64,000 nucleotides of DNA from Paenibacillus sp. JCM 10914 (GTDB lineage: Bacteria; Bacillota; Bacilli; Paenibacillales; Paenibacillaceae), in assembly GCF_001315105.1 (NCBI RefSeq), contig NZ_BAZR01000021.1:1-64000 (forward strand). The letters are read 5' to 3'. Under the pieces are notes generated by a model. The model was not told where the DNA came from, ran no database searches, and was given only the letters and a program-made list of their open reading frames with translations. The stretch's first letter is position 1. The number at the start of each line of letters is the position of its first letter. Below, piece by piece: positions 46,848-56,154 of this stretch. Made by a program: the position numbers and the translations under genes.

Positions 46848-47896
46848 ATGTACCGCATTCTGGTCGTTGATGACGAACCTATGATAAGACTAGGACTTGC
46901 CAAGTTGATTACACAGACAGATCCTTCGATGATTGAAGCGAAGACGGCCGGTAACGGTCTGGAAGCGTTGGAAGCGATTCAGTCGTTGCGTCCTGATTTT
47001 GTCTTCACGGATATCAAGATGCCGAAGATGGACGGTCTTGAGTTTAGCAAGCATTTGTATGAACAGTATGGTGATATCACGGTCGTTGTTATATCGGGGT
47101 ATGGTGATTTTGAATACGCCCAGAAATGCATGTCATACGGAGTGAAGGAATACTTACTGAAGCCTGTAACCAAGTCAGTGGTTCATCACATGATGAACAA
47201 ACTCATGATCGACCGGAAAGCGATGCAAGAGAAACAACGAACGTATTTTCCATTATCCAAGCTGGAGTCATGGCTAGAGCAGTTGGAACTGGCGATCTGG
47301 CATTTACAGGTGAATGATATTCAGGACAAGTTGCAGGAGATCGAGGACTACTGCCAGATTCACCGCCTGGAATCGGTACAACTGCAAGTTCTGCTTGATG
47401 AGTTGTATACGAAATTGATTAAACAGCTCAATGGCAGAGATGTATATACGTTTGATCGAATAGCCAATCTGCCAGAACCGTATCCAAGTGGACAGCCTGA
47501 CTACTTCCAAGGCTTCAGGTTGCTCGTGGAGCAGACGGTCAAGCTCATACGGGAAAAGCGCAAAGGTAATACGAAGGAGCCGGTAGAAGAAGCCAAGGCG
47601 TATATCGAGCGTAATCTGTCAAAGGATTTATCATTGGATGAAGTCGCCGATATGCTGGGCTGAATCCTTCCTACTTCAGTCAGTTATTTAAGCAGATGAC
47701 AGACGAGACGTTCGTTCAGTATCGAATTAAGAAACGGATGGAGAAAGCGAAGAAGCTGCTGGCGATCCCTCACTATAAAATAACGGATATTTCGTTTGAA
47801 GTGGGGTACGCAGATCATCCTCATTTTACCAAGACATTTAAAAAGGTCACAGGCCGTACGCCTTCGGAATACCGGGAGCTGCTGGGGATCGAATAA
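46848..47896 (+). CDS. YesN-type response regulator, REC plus AraC HTH (one frameshift)
   Basis: The receiver domain has DDE at residues 8-10, phospho-acceptor Asp55 in FVFTDIKMPK and YLLKPVTKS. A shorter linker than in the 30-kb regulator leads to the AraC domain (EEAKAYIERNLSKDLSLDEVADMLG, LNPSYFSQLFKQMTDETF, ITDISFEVGYADHPHFTKTFKK). The frame stops at 47663 within the first HTH, where CTGGGCTGAAT lacks one base for Leu-Gly-Leu-Asn. Corrected length is 349 residues. ATG 46848 follows AAAGGGGAA. The stop overlaps the kinase start (TAATG). It probably senses the imported oligosaccharide through YesM and activates the divergent catabolic promoters. Confidence 0.9.
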
Positions 47897-49764
47897 TGAA
47901 AAAAAGCCTATCTCGCCAAATCTTCTTCTACTTCTTCATTGTGGTCTTATTCTCACTCACCACCGTCGGCGTGTTCATCTACGTTAAATCGTCTGAAGCG
48001 ATTGATGAACAGGTGGAGAAATACTTAACGACGGTTATTACGAATGCAGCGCGGCAGACGGATAATCAATTGAAGATGTTCGAGCGGATCAGCAACACGA
48101 TCCTATTGCAGGATTCCGTCAAGAGATTCTTAGATATGGATCCAGAAGATAGCTATGAGAATTACCGATTTACGAATCAGATCCGCAAGGAAGTGTTTCA
48201 GAAGATCTTCATTCAATATCCGACGCAGACCCATATGATGTACATCCTTGGGTATCATGGACGCTCGATATTCGATCAGAATCAAAACTTCTCGGCGATG
48301 TCGATCGATCCTACGCAGCGGCTGCAGGAGTTAATTAGCAAGACGCCGGAGAATGGAGAGATCGTCATTCTCAAGACGAGCCTGCTGGAACAGGACCGGG
48401 ATCGCGTCATTACCGTGGCACGCAAGATCAGAGGCATGAGTTCATACGATGTCAAAGGCGTGCTTGCCGTTGAGTTCAATGAAGAACAGTTATCTAATCT
48501 ATGGAATGGCGTGGATCTGGGAGAGCAAGGTTTCTTCTTCATTCTGGATCGCGAAGGTGAGATCGTATACGCCCCTGATTACGTGGGGATTGATGTTATG
48601 AGCGGAGATGGCTTGTCGGATCGCATCGTTGCCAAAGGAGATAGTCGCTTCATTGAATCCGTACAAGGTCAAAATACGATGATCATTTCCAGGCAATCGG
48701 ATTATTCCGGCTGGAGTCTCGTTATTATGATGCCACTTGATGAACTGCGTGCTCCTATCTCCGGTATACGATCAACCACGATAACGGTTGGTTCCATCAC
48801 GTTGATTATTTCGCTTGTACTCGCCTACCGCTTCGGTAAATCGATCGTCAATCCGATCCGTAATTTGAAGAATGGCATGCGTCAAACCGAGAAAGGCAAC
48901 TGGACGCATCTGATCGATGCCAAACCGCGCGAAGATGAGATAGGTGGGTTGATTCATAGCTACAACCTGATGGTAAGCCGTTTATCGGATATGATCGAAC
49001 AAGTATATGATACCGAACTGCATAATCAGAAGACCCAGCTTGAGCTTCAGAACATCCAACTGGAGCGGCAGCGAGCGGAGTTTCAGGCCTTGCAGCTGCA
49101 GATTAATCCTCATTTTTTATATAACACACTCGAGACGATCAATTGCTATGCGATCGTGCAAGACTCGGATGAAATTTCGGATATGGTCGAGTCGATGGCG
49201 TTCATGCTGCGTTATTCCATTCAGACGAACCTGGAGGAGATCACGATCGCCAACGAACTGAACCATGTTCGCCATTACATGCTCATTCTGAAGCATCGAA
49301 TTGGTCGGGATTTCGAGATCGAGGTGGCTACGCCGCCCGAGCTCCTGCTTGAGAAGATGGTGCGGCTGACCTTGCAGCCCATCGTGGAGAATATATTCCA
49401 GCACGCTTTTCCAGAGGGAATTGAATCACGCCATTATATTCGAATTGATACGCGTATTGAGGATGATCATCTGCAGGTGGTTGTAGAGGACAACGGTGTT
49501 GGAATTGAAGAACCAAAGCTGGAGAAATTAATTGCGCGACTAGAAAAAAACCGGTTAGTGGACGATGTTGAAGGATCGGAGATCAGCCGTAGAGGCGGAA
49601 TCGGTATCGTTAATGTTCACAGGAGAATTCAAATGGTGTTCGGGGAGAAGTATGGTATATCCATCCACAGCCAGGTGAATCAAGGAACCCAGATCGTGAT
49701 GACGATGCCGCGGCGTAAGACGTCACATGCACAGGAAGACAGGCTGAAGCAACTGCAAACATAA
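47896..49764 (+). CDS. YesM-type sensor histidine kinase
   Basis: 622 residues. A membrane helix at about 8-30 and a second near 295-315 flank an extracellular Cache-like domain of about 260 residues. HAMP and the kinase motif INPHFLYNTLETINCYAI near residue 403 follow, with HATPase motifs VEDNGVGI and GGIGIVNVHRRI. It is translationally coupled to the YesN regulator and lies within the polysaccharide locus, so the ligand is probably a breakdown product of the same polymer, sensed directly or through the binding lipoprotein. Confidence 0.94.
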   Translation: MKKSLSRQIFFYFFIVVLFSLTTVGVFIYVKSSEAIDEQVEKYLTTVITNAARQTDNQLKMFERISNTILLQDSVKRFLDMDPEDSYENYRFTNQIRKEVFQKIFIQYPTQTHMMYILGYHGRSIFDQNQNFSAMSIDPTQRLQELISKTPENGEIVILKTSLLEQDRDRVITVARKIRGMSSYDVKGVLAVEFNEEQLSNLWNGVDLGEQGFFFILDREGEIVYAPDYVGIDVMSGDGLSDRIVAKGDSRFIESVQGQNTMIISRQSDYSGWSLVIMMPLDELRAPISGIRSTTITVGSITLIISLVLAYRFGKSIVNPIRNLKNGMRQTEKGNWTHLIDAKPREDEIGGLIHSYNLMVSRLSDMIEQVYDTELHNQKTQLELQNIQLERQRAEFQALQLQINPHFLYNTLETINCYAIVQDSDEISDMVESMAFMLRYSIQTNLEEITIANELNHVRHYMLILKHRIGRDFEIEVATPPELLLEKMVRLTLQPIVENIFQHAFPEGIESRHYIRIDTRIEDDHLQVVVEDNGVGIEEPKLEKLIARLEKNRLVDDVEGSEISRRGGIGIVNVHRRIQMVFGEKYGISIHSQVNQGTQIVMTMPRRKTSHAQEDRLKQLQT

Positions 49765-49780
49765 AACTGGAGGTACAATC

Positions 49781-50548
49781 ATGCATATTCAATTATCAGG
49801 AAATATTGCTCTTGTAACAGGATCAAGTGGAGGCATCGGCCGTGCAGCGGCAACGATGCTGGCCAGAAGCGGAGCGAAGGTTGCGCTGAACTATTTGAAC
49901 AGTCAAGCAGCAGCGGAAGAGGCGGTAGCGCAAATTCGTGAATTCGGCGGCGAAGCACAAGCTTTCCAAGCGGATGTGACTCAAGTTGAACAGGCAGAAG
50001 GGCTTGTGCAAGAAGTGGAACAGTACTTTGGCGGGCATATTACGATCCTCGTCAACAATGCGGGTCATTTGGTACAGCGAGTACCGAACGTAGACATGAC
50101 AGAGGAGCATTATACGAAGGTCATGGACGTCAATATGAAGAGCACGGTTTTTGTGAGCAAGGCTGTGCTGGCGGGGATGAAGGCAGAAGGGCGTGGACGC
50201 ATCGTGAACATGACCTCGATCGCCGCACATAATGGCGGCGGACCTGGTGCGAGCATCTATGCAGCCAGTAAAGCGGCTGTCCTGAACTACACCAAAGGGC
50301 TGGCTAAAGAGCTGGCGGGTAGCGGGATTAATGTGAATGCAGTCTCCCCCGGCTTTATCGGGCAGACAGCGTTTCATGCAACATTCACACCGGATGACGC
50401 CAGGAGAGCAACCATACAAGGCATACCGCTTGGTCGTGAAGGTACACCGGAGGATGTGGCGGGTACGATCCTGTTCTTAGTCTCGGATCTATCTTCCTAT
50501 ATAACGGGTGAGACGATCGAGATCAATGGCGGCATGTATATGCGATGA
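49781..50548 (+). CDS. SDR family oxidoreductase (possible KduD/DhuD-type keto-uronate reductase)
   Basis: A classical short-chain dehydrogenase of 255 residues: ALVTGSSGGIGRAAATML near residue 9, Asn in NNAGHL, Ser in MTSIAAH, and Tyr-x-x-x-Lys in YAASK near 163-167. A basic or acidic residue deciding NAD versus NADP cannot be judged safely. The gene overlaps the following lyase gene by 4 bp (ATGA), which ties it to uronate catabolism. In such loci an SDR (KduD/DhuD) interconverts 2,5-diketo-3-deoxygluconate and 2-keto-3-deoxygluconate. This specific role is inferred from context, not from a diagnostic motif. Confidence 0.85.
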   Translation: MHIQLSGNIALVTGSSGGIGRAAATMLARSGAKVALNYLNSQAAAEEAVAQIREFGGEAQAFQADVTQVEQAEGLVQEVEQYFGGHITILVNNAGHLVQRVPNVDMTEEHYTKVMDVNMKSTVFVSKAVLAGMKAEGRGRIVNMTSIAAHNGGGPGASIYAASKAAVLNYTKGLAKELAGSGINVNAVSPGFIGQTAFHATFTPDDARRATIQGIPLGREGTPEDVAGTILFLVSDLSSYITGETIEINGGMYMR

Positions 50549-52629
50549 AGAATTCTGAGCTCCTGCGCGACGCGATGGGAATAAGAAGTAAAGCGAATGC
50601 GTATGCTTGGTGCGGCACTACAGTTGATCAATTGAAGGTTGAGCTGGATCAAGCGATGGTTGCAGGGCTCGCTGTTCCGGTTGAACCCGGCGGGTGGTGG
50701 CATCAGTACGTTTGTCCGCAGCATCATACGGAATTGCTGTTCGATCCATTAATCGAAGATGTGAGCGTTTACTCTTGCCCTCACGGATGCTCATGGAAAG
50801 GCGAGCCGTATCGCGGGGCATGGCTTGTCTTCAAGCATCAAGCCATGGCCCGGTATATATTGCAGTCGGCGGCTGTGTATGCAGCGACAGGAGAGAAGTC
50901 ATATGCCGATTACGCCAAAGAATGGATCATGGGTTATGCGCTGCAGTTCCCGCACTATCCGGTTCATCCCGATTCGCAGCCGTGGATGCTGAAGGGAAGA
51001 GCGTTTCATCAGGCATTGACGGAGGCGATATGGGCTACGACCTTGCTTCGAGGCTACTTATTATTACGTGATGAAGGTGTGGCGTTCACGGCCGATGAGT
51101 CGCAGGCGATCGACGAGTTCCTGCGCATGCTGGAGGGCAGCATGACGGAGTACCATCAGATTCTTACACAAGAACGCGGCAATCCGGAGAATAATTACAC
51201 CGCGTGGTTGCTCGCCGCTCTGTTCTGCATTTATGCAGCGCGTGGCGATACAGCGAAGCTAACGGCACTGCTGGAAGCAGACGGCGGTCTTCGTCATCAT
51301 CTTTCGATAGCGATTCGCGCGGATCAGTTGGAGTTTGAAGGCAGTGTCTATTATCATATCTTTGTTCTGCGCGCCTATTTGATCGCAGCAGAGATGGGAG
51401 CAAGATTAGGGCAAGAACTTTATACACTGCAAGGAGATGACGGCCAATCGATAGAAGGAATGCTATCGATTCTTGTGTCACTTGCAGATTGCAATGGAAT
51501 GCTGCCTGCACTCCATGACGGTCCCTATCGCAGAGGGCCGTATGCACGTGAAATCGCAGAGATTCTGGAAATCGGCTTCTCCCGCTATAAAGACCCTAAG
51601 TATCTGCCCCTCCTGGCGAATGTATATCGCGAACTGAATCACGATGAGGGCAGATGCGGCATGCTTGAGGCGTTGCTGTATGGTCAAGGTGAGTGGGACG
51701 GACGATTGAAAGGTCTGGAGAAGATGGCAGATTCGTCAGAGCAGCACTCGCTGCTGCTGCCGCATAGCGGATTTGCTGTATTGAGGACGGGTGAAGAAGG
51801 TTCTGATTCTATACGTGCCATGGTCGACTATGGACCGCATGGGGGCGCGCACGGACACTTCGATAAACTGAATCTGATGCTTCATGCAGGACAACGACCG
51901 CTATCGCCGGATCGTGGCACCGTTCCTTACGGGTCTGTGCTGAAGAAGGAGTGGTATCCTCACACAGCATGTCACAACACCGTATCCATCGCCGGAAGAT
52001 CCCAGCTTCCAGCGGAGGGAGAATGTAAAAACTACGAAGCAACGTCCCATAGAACTTATACTTGGCTTCGTTCGGAACAAGCATATAATCAAGGCACACT
52101 GGATCGACATTTAATGCTAACGGAAGAATGGCTGCTGGATTGGTTTGAGGTTCAAGTAGAGGATCCAGCAGTTATCGACTGGTGGTTTCACTATATCGGG
52201 CGCGGAGAACTGTATACGGAGTATATGGAAGAGCAACCTCTTCAAGACATTGGGACGATGGACGGGTACGAGTATGTGACCGTTAAGAACTGGTATAAAG
52301 CACGGCATTCCGGGACTCAAATTAATCTTCAGATTCATCAAGGATCAGATTCCGTTGCCGTTGCTTCCTTCCTATCATGCGAAGGGATGGACTATGTTAA
52401 GGTGAAGTCCCCTGGTCTTGCAGATGATCCGAGCAGAGAGATGGAAGGTATTCTGCTGCGTCAAACAGCAACTTATGCTCGGTTTATCGCTATCTATCGC
52501 AGCGGCGATGAGCCGGTTGAATTGAACTGGATCGTCGATGGTAATCGTGAAGAGCTGATAATATCATGCGCGGGTACTCGGCGCGCGATGACGATGACAA
52601 ACAATGGACTGAAGGAGAGGATACTCTAG
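50545..52629 (+). CDS. Heparinase II/III-fold polysaccharide lyase (PL15/PL17-like)
   Basis: 694 residues without a signal peptide. The N-terminal half is an alpha-toroid (WMLKGRAFHQALTEAIWATTLLRGY; NPENNYTAWLLAALFC). The C-terminal beta-sandwich carries the lyase hallmark DYGPHGGAHGHFDKLNLML near residue 430 and KEWYPHTACHNTV near 470, with the His and Tyr residues expected to abstract the proton. This matches the oligoalginate/heparinase group acting exolytically on uronic-acid oligomers. The missing signal peptide implies cytosolic action on imported oligosaccharides. It overlaps both neighbours by 4 and 1 bp, so all three are translated together. Confidence 0.88.
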   Translation: MKNSELLRDAMGIRSKANAYAWCGTTVDQLKVELDQAMVAGLAVPVEPGGWWHQYVCPQHHTELLFDPLIEDVSVYSCPHGCSWKGEPYRGAWLVFKHQAMARYILQSAAVYAATGEKSYADYAKEWIMGYALQFPHYPVHPDSQPWMLKGRAFHQALTEAIWATTLLRGYLLLRDEGVAFTADESQAIDEFLRMLEGSMTEYHQILTQERGNPENNYTAWLLAALFCIYAARGDTAKLTALLEADGGLRHHLSIAIRADQLEFEGSVYYHIFVLRAYLIAAEMGARLGQELYTLQGDDGQSIEGMLSILVSLADCNGMLPALHDGPYRRGPYAREIAEILEIGFSRYKDPKYLPLLANVYRELNHDEGRCGMLEALLYGQGEWDGRLKGLEKMADSSEQHSLLLPHSGFAVLRTGEEGSDSIRAMVDYGPHGGAHGHFDKLNLMLHAGQRPLSPDRGTVPYGSVLKKEWYPHTACHNTVSIAGRSQLPAEGECKNYEATSHRTYTWLRSEQAYNQGTLDRHLMLTEEWLLDWFEVQVEDPAVIDWWFHYIGRGELYTEYMEEQPLQDIGTMDGYEYVTVKNWYKARHSGTQINLQIHQGSDSVAVASFLSCEGMDYVKVKSPGLADDPSREMEGILLRQTATYARFIAIYRSGDEPVELNWIVDGNREELIISCAGTRRAMTMTNNGLKERIL

Positions 52630-55004
52630 TGAATAAATTGTTTGAGCCGCAGAGCGGATTGCTATCGATTCCTTATCAACCGAATGACACGAGCAAGCTG
52701 CTGGAGAATCCACCGCGATTTACATGGATGCCTGGACAGCTTGAGAACGATCGCTACGTACTGCAAATTTCTACTTCACCTTCATTTGAACCGGATGATA
52801 CTACGACTATTGGACCGATTCCTTATAACTTATATACGCCAGATAAGCCACTTCAACCAGATACATACTATTGGCGTTATGCACTGGTCGTAGAGCAGGA
52901 CGAAACCTGGGAGACTTCTGATCTCAGCCGTGAATTGAAGTCGACATGGAGTCAATCCCGGATGTTTCAGATCACAGCCGGGCTGCCGGAGACGCCGCTG
53001 CCAGGTCGTGAACGGAGATATGAAGGGACAGCTACCAGTCATCCTCGTTTGTGGCTGAATGAAGCAGGCGTGGCGGCTTTTCGCAAGAGGCTGCAGGCAG
53101 ACGAAGATTATTGCGGTTGGAAGAGTTTCTATGAGAAGTCGGTCATTCCTTGGCTGGATAAACCGTTGATCCCAGAACCGGAACGTTATCCGGGTAACAA
53201 GCGCGTGGCTAAGCTGTGGCGGCAGATGTATATGGATTGTCAAGAGACGTTGTATATAATCCGACATTTGAGTGTGGCGGGCGTCATTCTGCAAGATGAG
53301 AAGATGCTGGCAAGAGCCAAGCAATGGCTGCTGCACGTAGCGGGCTGGGATACCGAGGGGACGACATCAAGGGATTATAACGATGAAGCGGCCTTCCGGA
53401 TTGTCGGCGCGCTCGCATGGGGTTACGACTGGTTGCACGACATTCTCTCTCCTGAAGAGATTACGTTGATCAGAAGCACCTTGCTTCGTCGAACAGAACA
53501 GGTAGCTTACCATGTGATTGAACGCTCGAAGATTCATCATGTTCCCTATGACAGCCATGCCGTGCGTTCCTTGTCTTCGGTGCTTGTTCCTGCTTGCATC
53601 GCGATGCTGCATGAAGAACCTAAGGCGCGCGAATGGCTGGATTACACGCTCGAGTATTATGCTTGCCTCTATTCGCCATGGGGAGGCGAAGACGGCGGTT
53701 GGGCAGAAGGACCGTTGTATTGGACGACAGGCATGGCCTTTGTCATTGATGCTTTGAATCTGATTCGCAATTATGTGTCGATCGATTATTATAAGCGTCC
53801 GTTCTTCGCCAAGACCGGGGACTTCCCACTGTATTGCAGCAGTCCGGACACAATAAGGGCCAGCTTCGGCGACCAGTCATACTTAGGCGAGCCCGTCAGT
53901 CTGAAGACGGCTTACAACATTCGTCATTTCGCAGGACTGACTGGAAACGGGTTATATCAATGGTACTTCGAGCAAGTCGCTCAAGTCGATACGGATGCGG
54001 ATTCGAAATTTTATAATTACGGCTGGTGGGATTTCCGCTTCGATGATATGCTCTATCGTCATGATTATCCGCAAGTTGAGGCGGTTGCGCCTTCCGATGC
54101 GTATCCTTATTCCGTGACAGATCGTTCCGGCTTGCCTGAGGGGACCATACAATCGGTAAAATGGTTTCGTGATATCGATTGGGTCGCCATGCATCATCGG
54201 ATGGATGACCCGAATGAGCATATCATGCTGCTGGCCAAGAGCAGCAGATACGGTTCCATGAGTCACAGCCATGGCGATCAGAATGGATTTCTGCTTCATG
54301 CCTACGGCGAGCCGCTGGCAATTGAGAGCGGGTACTATATCGCTTTCGGAAGCACGATGCATCTGAACTGGAGAAGGCAGACCAGGTCTACCAACAACAT
54401 ACTGATTGGCGGTCACGGTCAGTATGCGGGCAAAGACAAAGTGCTGTGCAAAGAAGCTAGCGGTGCCGTGGAGCAGGTGGATAGTGCACCCGGGTACGGG
54501 TACACTCGAATGAATGCGACCGAGGCCTACCGGGAGCATGTTCCATACATTGATCGATATGTGAGGGAGATCTATTTCTTCGATGAGTCTTATTTTGTTG
54601 TCGTAGATACGGTTGATCTCAAGCAGGCTGCAAGCGTTGAATGGCTGTTTCACACCTTGAACCGGATGAAGCTGTCAGGTCAGACCTTTCGTGTGGCTGG
54701 AAGCCGGGCGGAGATGGAAGGCCGATTCGTATACAGTTCAACGGGCGACATGTCGCTGAGCCAACACAATCAATTCACCGATGTCGATCCGGAGGAAATC
54801 GAGGGGCTGGATCCGCAGTGGCATCTTCACGCAGAGACAAAGGCAGCGAAGAGTCATCGCATCGCGACACTGCTCGTTCCGATGAAGAAAGATGAGAGCA
54901 AGTATGTTTCGTATTTCCTGGATGACCAGGACCACGGTGTTCATATTTATTTTACGAACGAAGAAGGGAAGACGAGAAAGGTAGAGGTGCCGAAGGCTTA
55001 CTAA
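52629..55004 (+). CDS. Heparinase II/III family protein with DUF4962-like N-terminus
   Basis: 791 residues, also without a signal peptide. An N-terminal Fn3-like region (PPRFTWMPG, YVLQISTSPSFE, DTYYWRYALV) precedes an alpha-toroid (SHPRLWLNEAGVAAFRKRL, HVPYDSHAVRS) and a beta-sandwich lyase part with SMSHSHGDQNGFLLHAYGEPLA near residue 544 and ESGYYIAFGSTMHLNW. This layout is that of DUF4962/PL21-like and PL35-like heparin and chondroitin lyases, distinct from the upstream lyase. The start is GTG 52629, which overlaps the TAG of the previous gene and follows AAGGAGAGG; a longer in-frame extension is not needed. It is the last gene before a terminator. Confidence 0.87.
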   Translation: MNKLFEPQSGLLSIPYQPNDTSKLLENPPRFTWMPGQLENDRYVLQISTSPSFEPDDTTTIGPIPYNLYTPDKPLQPDTYYWRYALVVEQDETWETSDLSRELKSTWSQSRMFQITAGLPETPLPGRERRYEGTATSHPRLWLNEAGVAAFRKRLQADEDYCGWKSFYEKSVIPWLDKPLIPEPERYPGNKRVAKLWRQMYMDCQETLYIIRHLSVAGVILQDEKMLARAKQWLLHVAGWDTEGTTSRDYNDEAAFRIVGALAWGYDWLHDILSPEEITLIRSTLLRRTEQVAYHVIERSKIHHVPYDSHAVRSLSSVLVPACIAMLHEEPKAREWLDYTLEYYACLYSPWGGEDGGWAEGPLYWTTGMAFVIDALNLIRNYVSIDYYKRPFFAKTGDFPLYCSSPDTIRASFGDQSYLGEPVSLKTAYNIRHFAGLTGNGLYQWYFEQVAQVDTDADSKFYNYGWWDFRFDDMLYRHDYPQVEAVAPSDAYPYSVTDRSGLPEGTIQSVKWFRDIDWVAMHHRMDDPNEHIMLLAKSSRYGSMSHSHGDQNGFLLHAYGEPLAIESGYYIAFGSTMHLNWRRQTRSTNNILIGGHGQYAGKDKVLCKEASGAVEQVDSAPGYGYTRMNATEAYREHVPYIDRYVREIYFFDESYFVVVDTVDLKQAASVEWLFHTLNRMKLSGQTFRVAGSRAEMEGRFVYSSTGDMSLSQHNQFTDVDPEEIEGLDPQWHLHAETKAAKSHRIATLLVPMKKDESKYVSYFLDDQDHGVHIYFTNEEGKTRKVEVPKAY

Positions 55005-55031
55005 TTCAATATGGAAATTCCGTCCTTGATT

Positions 55032-55080
55032 AAAGAGCCCCAATGCAGCGTTACGGCTGTGTTTGGGGCTCTTTATATTT
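55032..55080. terminator. Bidirectional terminator after the lyase operon
   Basis: AAAGAGCCCCAA pairs with TTGGGGCTCTTT, followed by ATATTTT. It is shared with the convergent AraC gene. Confidence 0.88.
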
Positions 55081-55965
55081 TCATGATCGGGCTTGGGAGG
55101 GCGTCATGCCTTTATACTGCTTATACAGCTTCGTAAAATAGTTAGGGTTACTGCAGCCGACTTTGCCGGCGATCTCCGTGATGGTTAATTCCATTTCGCC
55201 AAGAAGCTTTTCGGCCGCATTCATTCTGGTCAAGTTCACGAAATCAACGAAAGTACGTCCGGTTAAACGCTTGAACATTTTGCAAAAATGAAAAGGGTTC
55301 AGACCAATTTGCGCGGCAGCCTCCTCAACGGTAAGCTTCTCGCCAATCTGGGTTTCGATCCGATGGATCAGTTGTTTATATCGATCCCGATTCACGAAAT
55401 AAGGCTCCGTTGATTTCTCCGCGTGCGATGTAGGCAAGCATATGCGGGAGAGTTGGACGAAGAAGGTGTACAGCTTGGTTTTGGCGATGAGCTGATAGGC
55501 TGGGCGGCGTGCGTCCAATTCAGCGATGATTTCTTCCAGCAGCGGATAATGGTCAACACATGCGGGTTCGCTCTCGGCTGGCTTTGCCGGGAACCGCAGC
55601 CGCCCTTCGAGGAAGGGCGCTACATACCGGGCATGAATCGGGTCATGAAGGAACTCGTTGAATAGCGATGCATTCACCACTAAACAATCAAACCGTACGT
55701 CGCCATCCTCAAGGGCATATCCCACATGCAGGCTGCCGCCTGGGATAATGAGCACTTCACCGGTCTTTACGTGATAAGGGGTTGTATCAATATGGAAGAC
55801 GGCATGTCCTTGGCGCATGCATATGATCTCAAAATGCTCATGCCAGTGAAGATACAAGATACAGTTTTTCATATTCGCATTGGAACAGACGTTATGGAAT
55901 ACCTGCAAGGGATAGGATTTATAGTCGAGTCTCGTATTCTCATGAAGCTCTTTGGGATTGGACAC
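55081..55965 (-). CDS. AraC-family transcriptional regulator with cupin domain
   Basis: 294 residues. The N-terminal cupin (LYLHWHEHFEIICMRQGHAVF near residue 40, GEVLIIPGGSLHVG near 70) is followed by a C-terminal double HTH (TVEEAAAQIGLNPFHFCKMFKRLTGRTF; ITEIAGKVGCSNPNYFTKLYKQYKGMTPSQAR). The GTG start follows GAGGTGAA. It is divergent from a Gfo/Idh/MocA oxidoreductase and may regulate it through the repeats at 56071-56112, in response to a sugar bound in the cupin pocket. Confidence 0.92.
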   Translation of the reverse strand: MSNPKELHENTRLDYKSYPLQVFHNVCSNANMKNCILYLHWHEHFEIICMRQGHAVFHIDTTPYHVKTGEVLIIPGGSLHVGYALEDGDVRFDCLVVNASLFNEFLHDPIHARYVAPFLEGRLRFPAKPAESEPACVDHYPLLEEIIAELDARRPAYQLIAKTKLYTFFVQLSRICLPTSHAEKSTEPYFVNRDRYKQLIHRIETQIGEKLTVEEAAAQIGLNPFHFCKMFKRLTGRTFVDFVNLTRMNAAEKLLGEMELTITEIAGKVGCSNPNYFTKLYKQYKGMTPSQARS

Positions 55966-56070
55966 GTGGATTCACCTCAGACCGCAAGATATGAGTGGTA
56001 ATGCACAAGGTTATATAGAGATATTGTTATGATTCGCGATTATAATGAAGTCACCTCATCTACATTAAGC

Positions 56071-56122
56071 CAATATTGGAATGATTTCAACCGTGAGAGT
56101 TCAATATTTGAAAGCGGTTAAT
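56071..56122 (+). promoter_or_regulatory. Direct repeat CAATATTKGAA (31-bp period) overlapping a cre-like site
   Basis: CAATATTGGAA (56071-56081) recurs as CAATATTTGAA (56102-56112), three helical turns apart, between the divergent AraC and oxidoreductase genes. TGAAAGCGGTTAAT (56109-56122) matches the cre consensus at 12 of 14 positions. Both are candidates only. Confidence 0.35.
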
Positions 56123-56154
56123 ATAACGAAATAAATCAGGGGAGTGTTGTTGTG

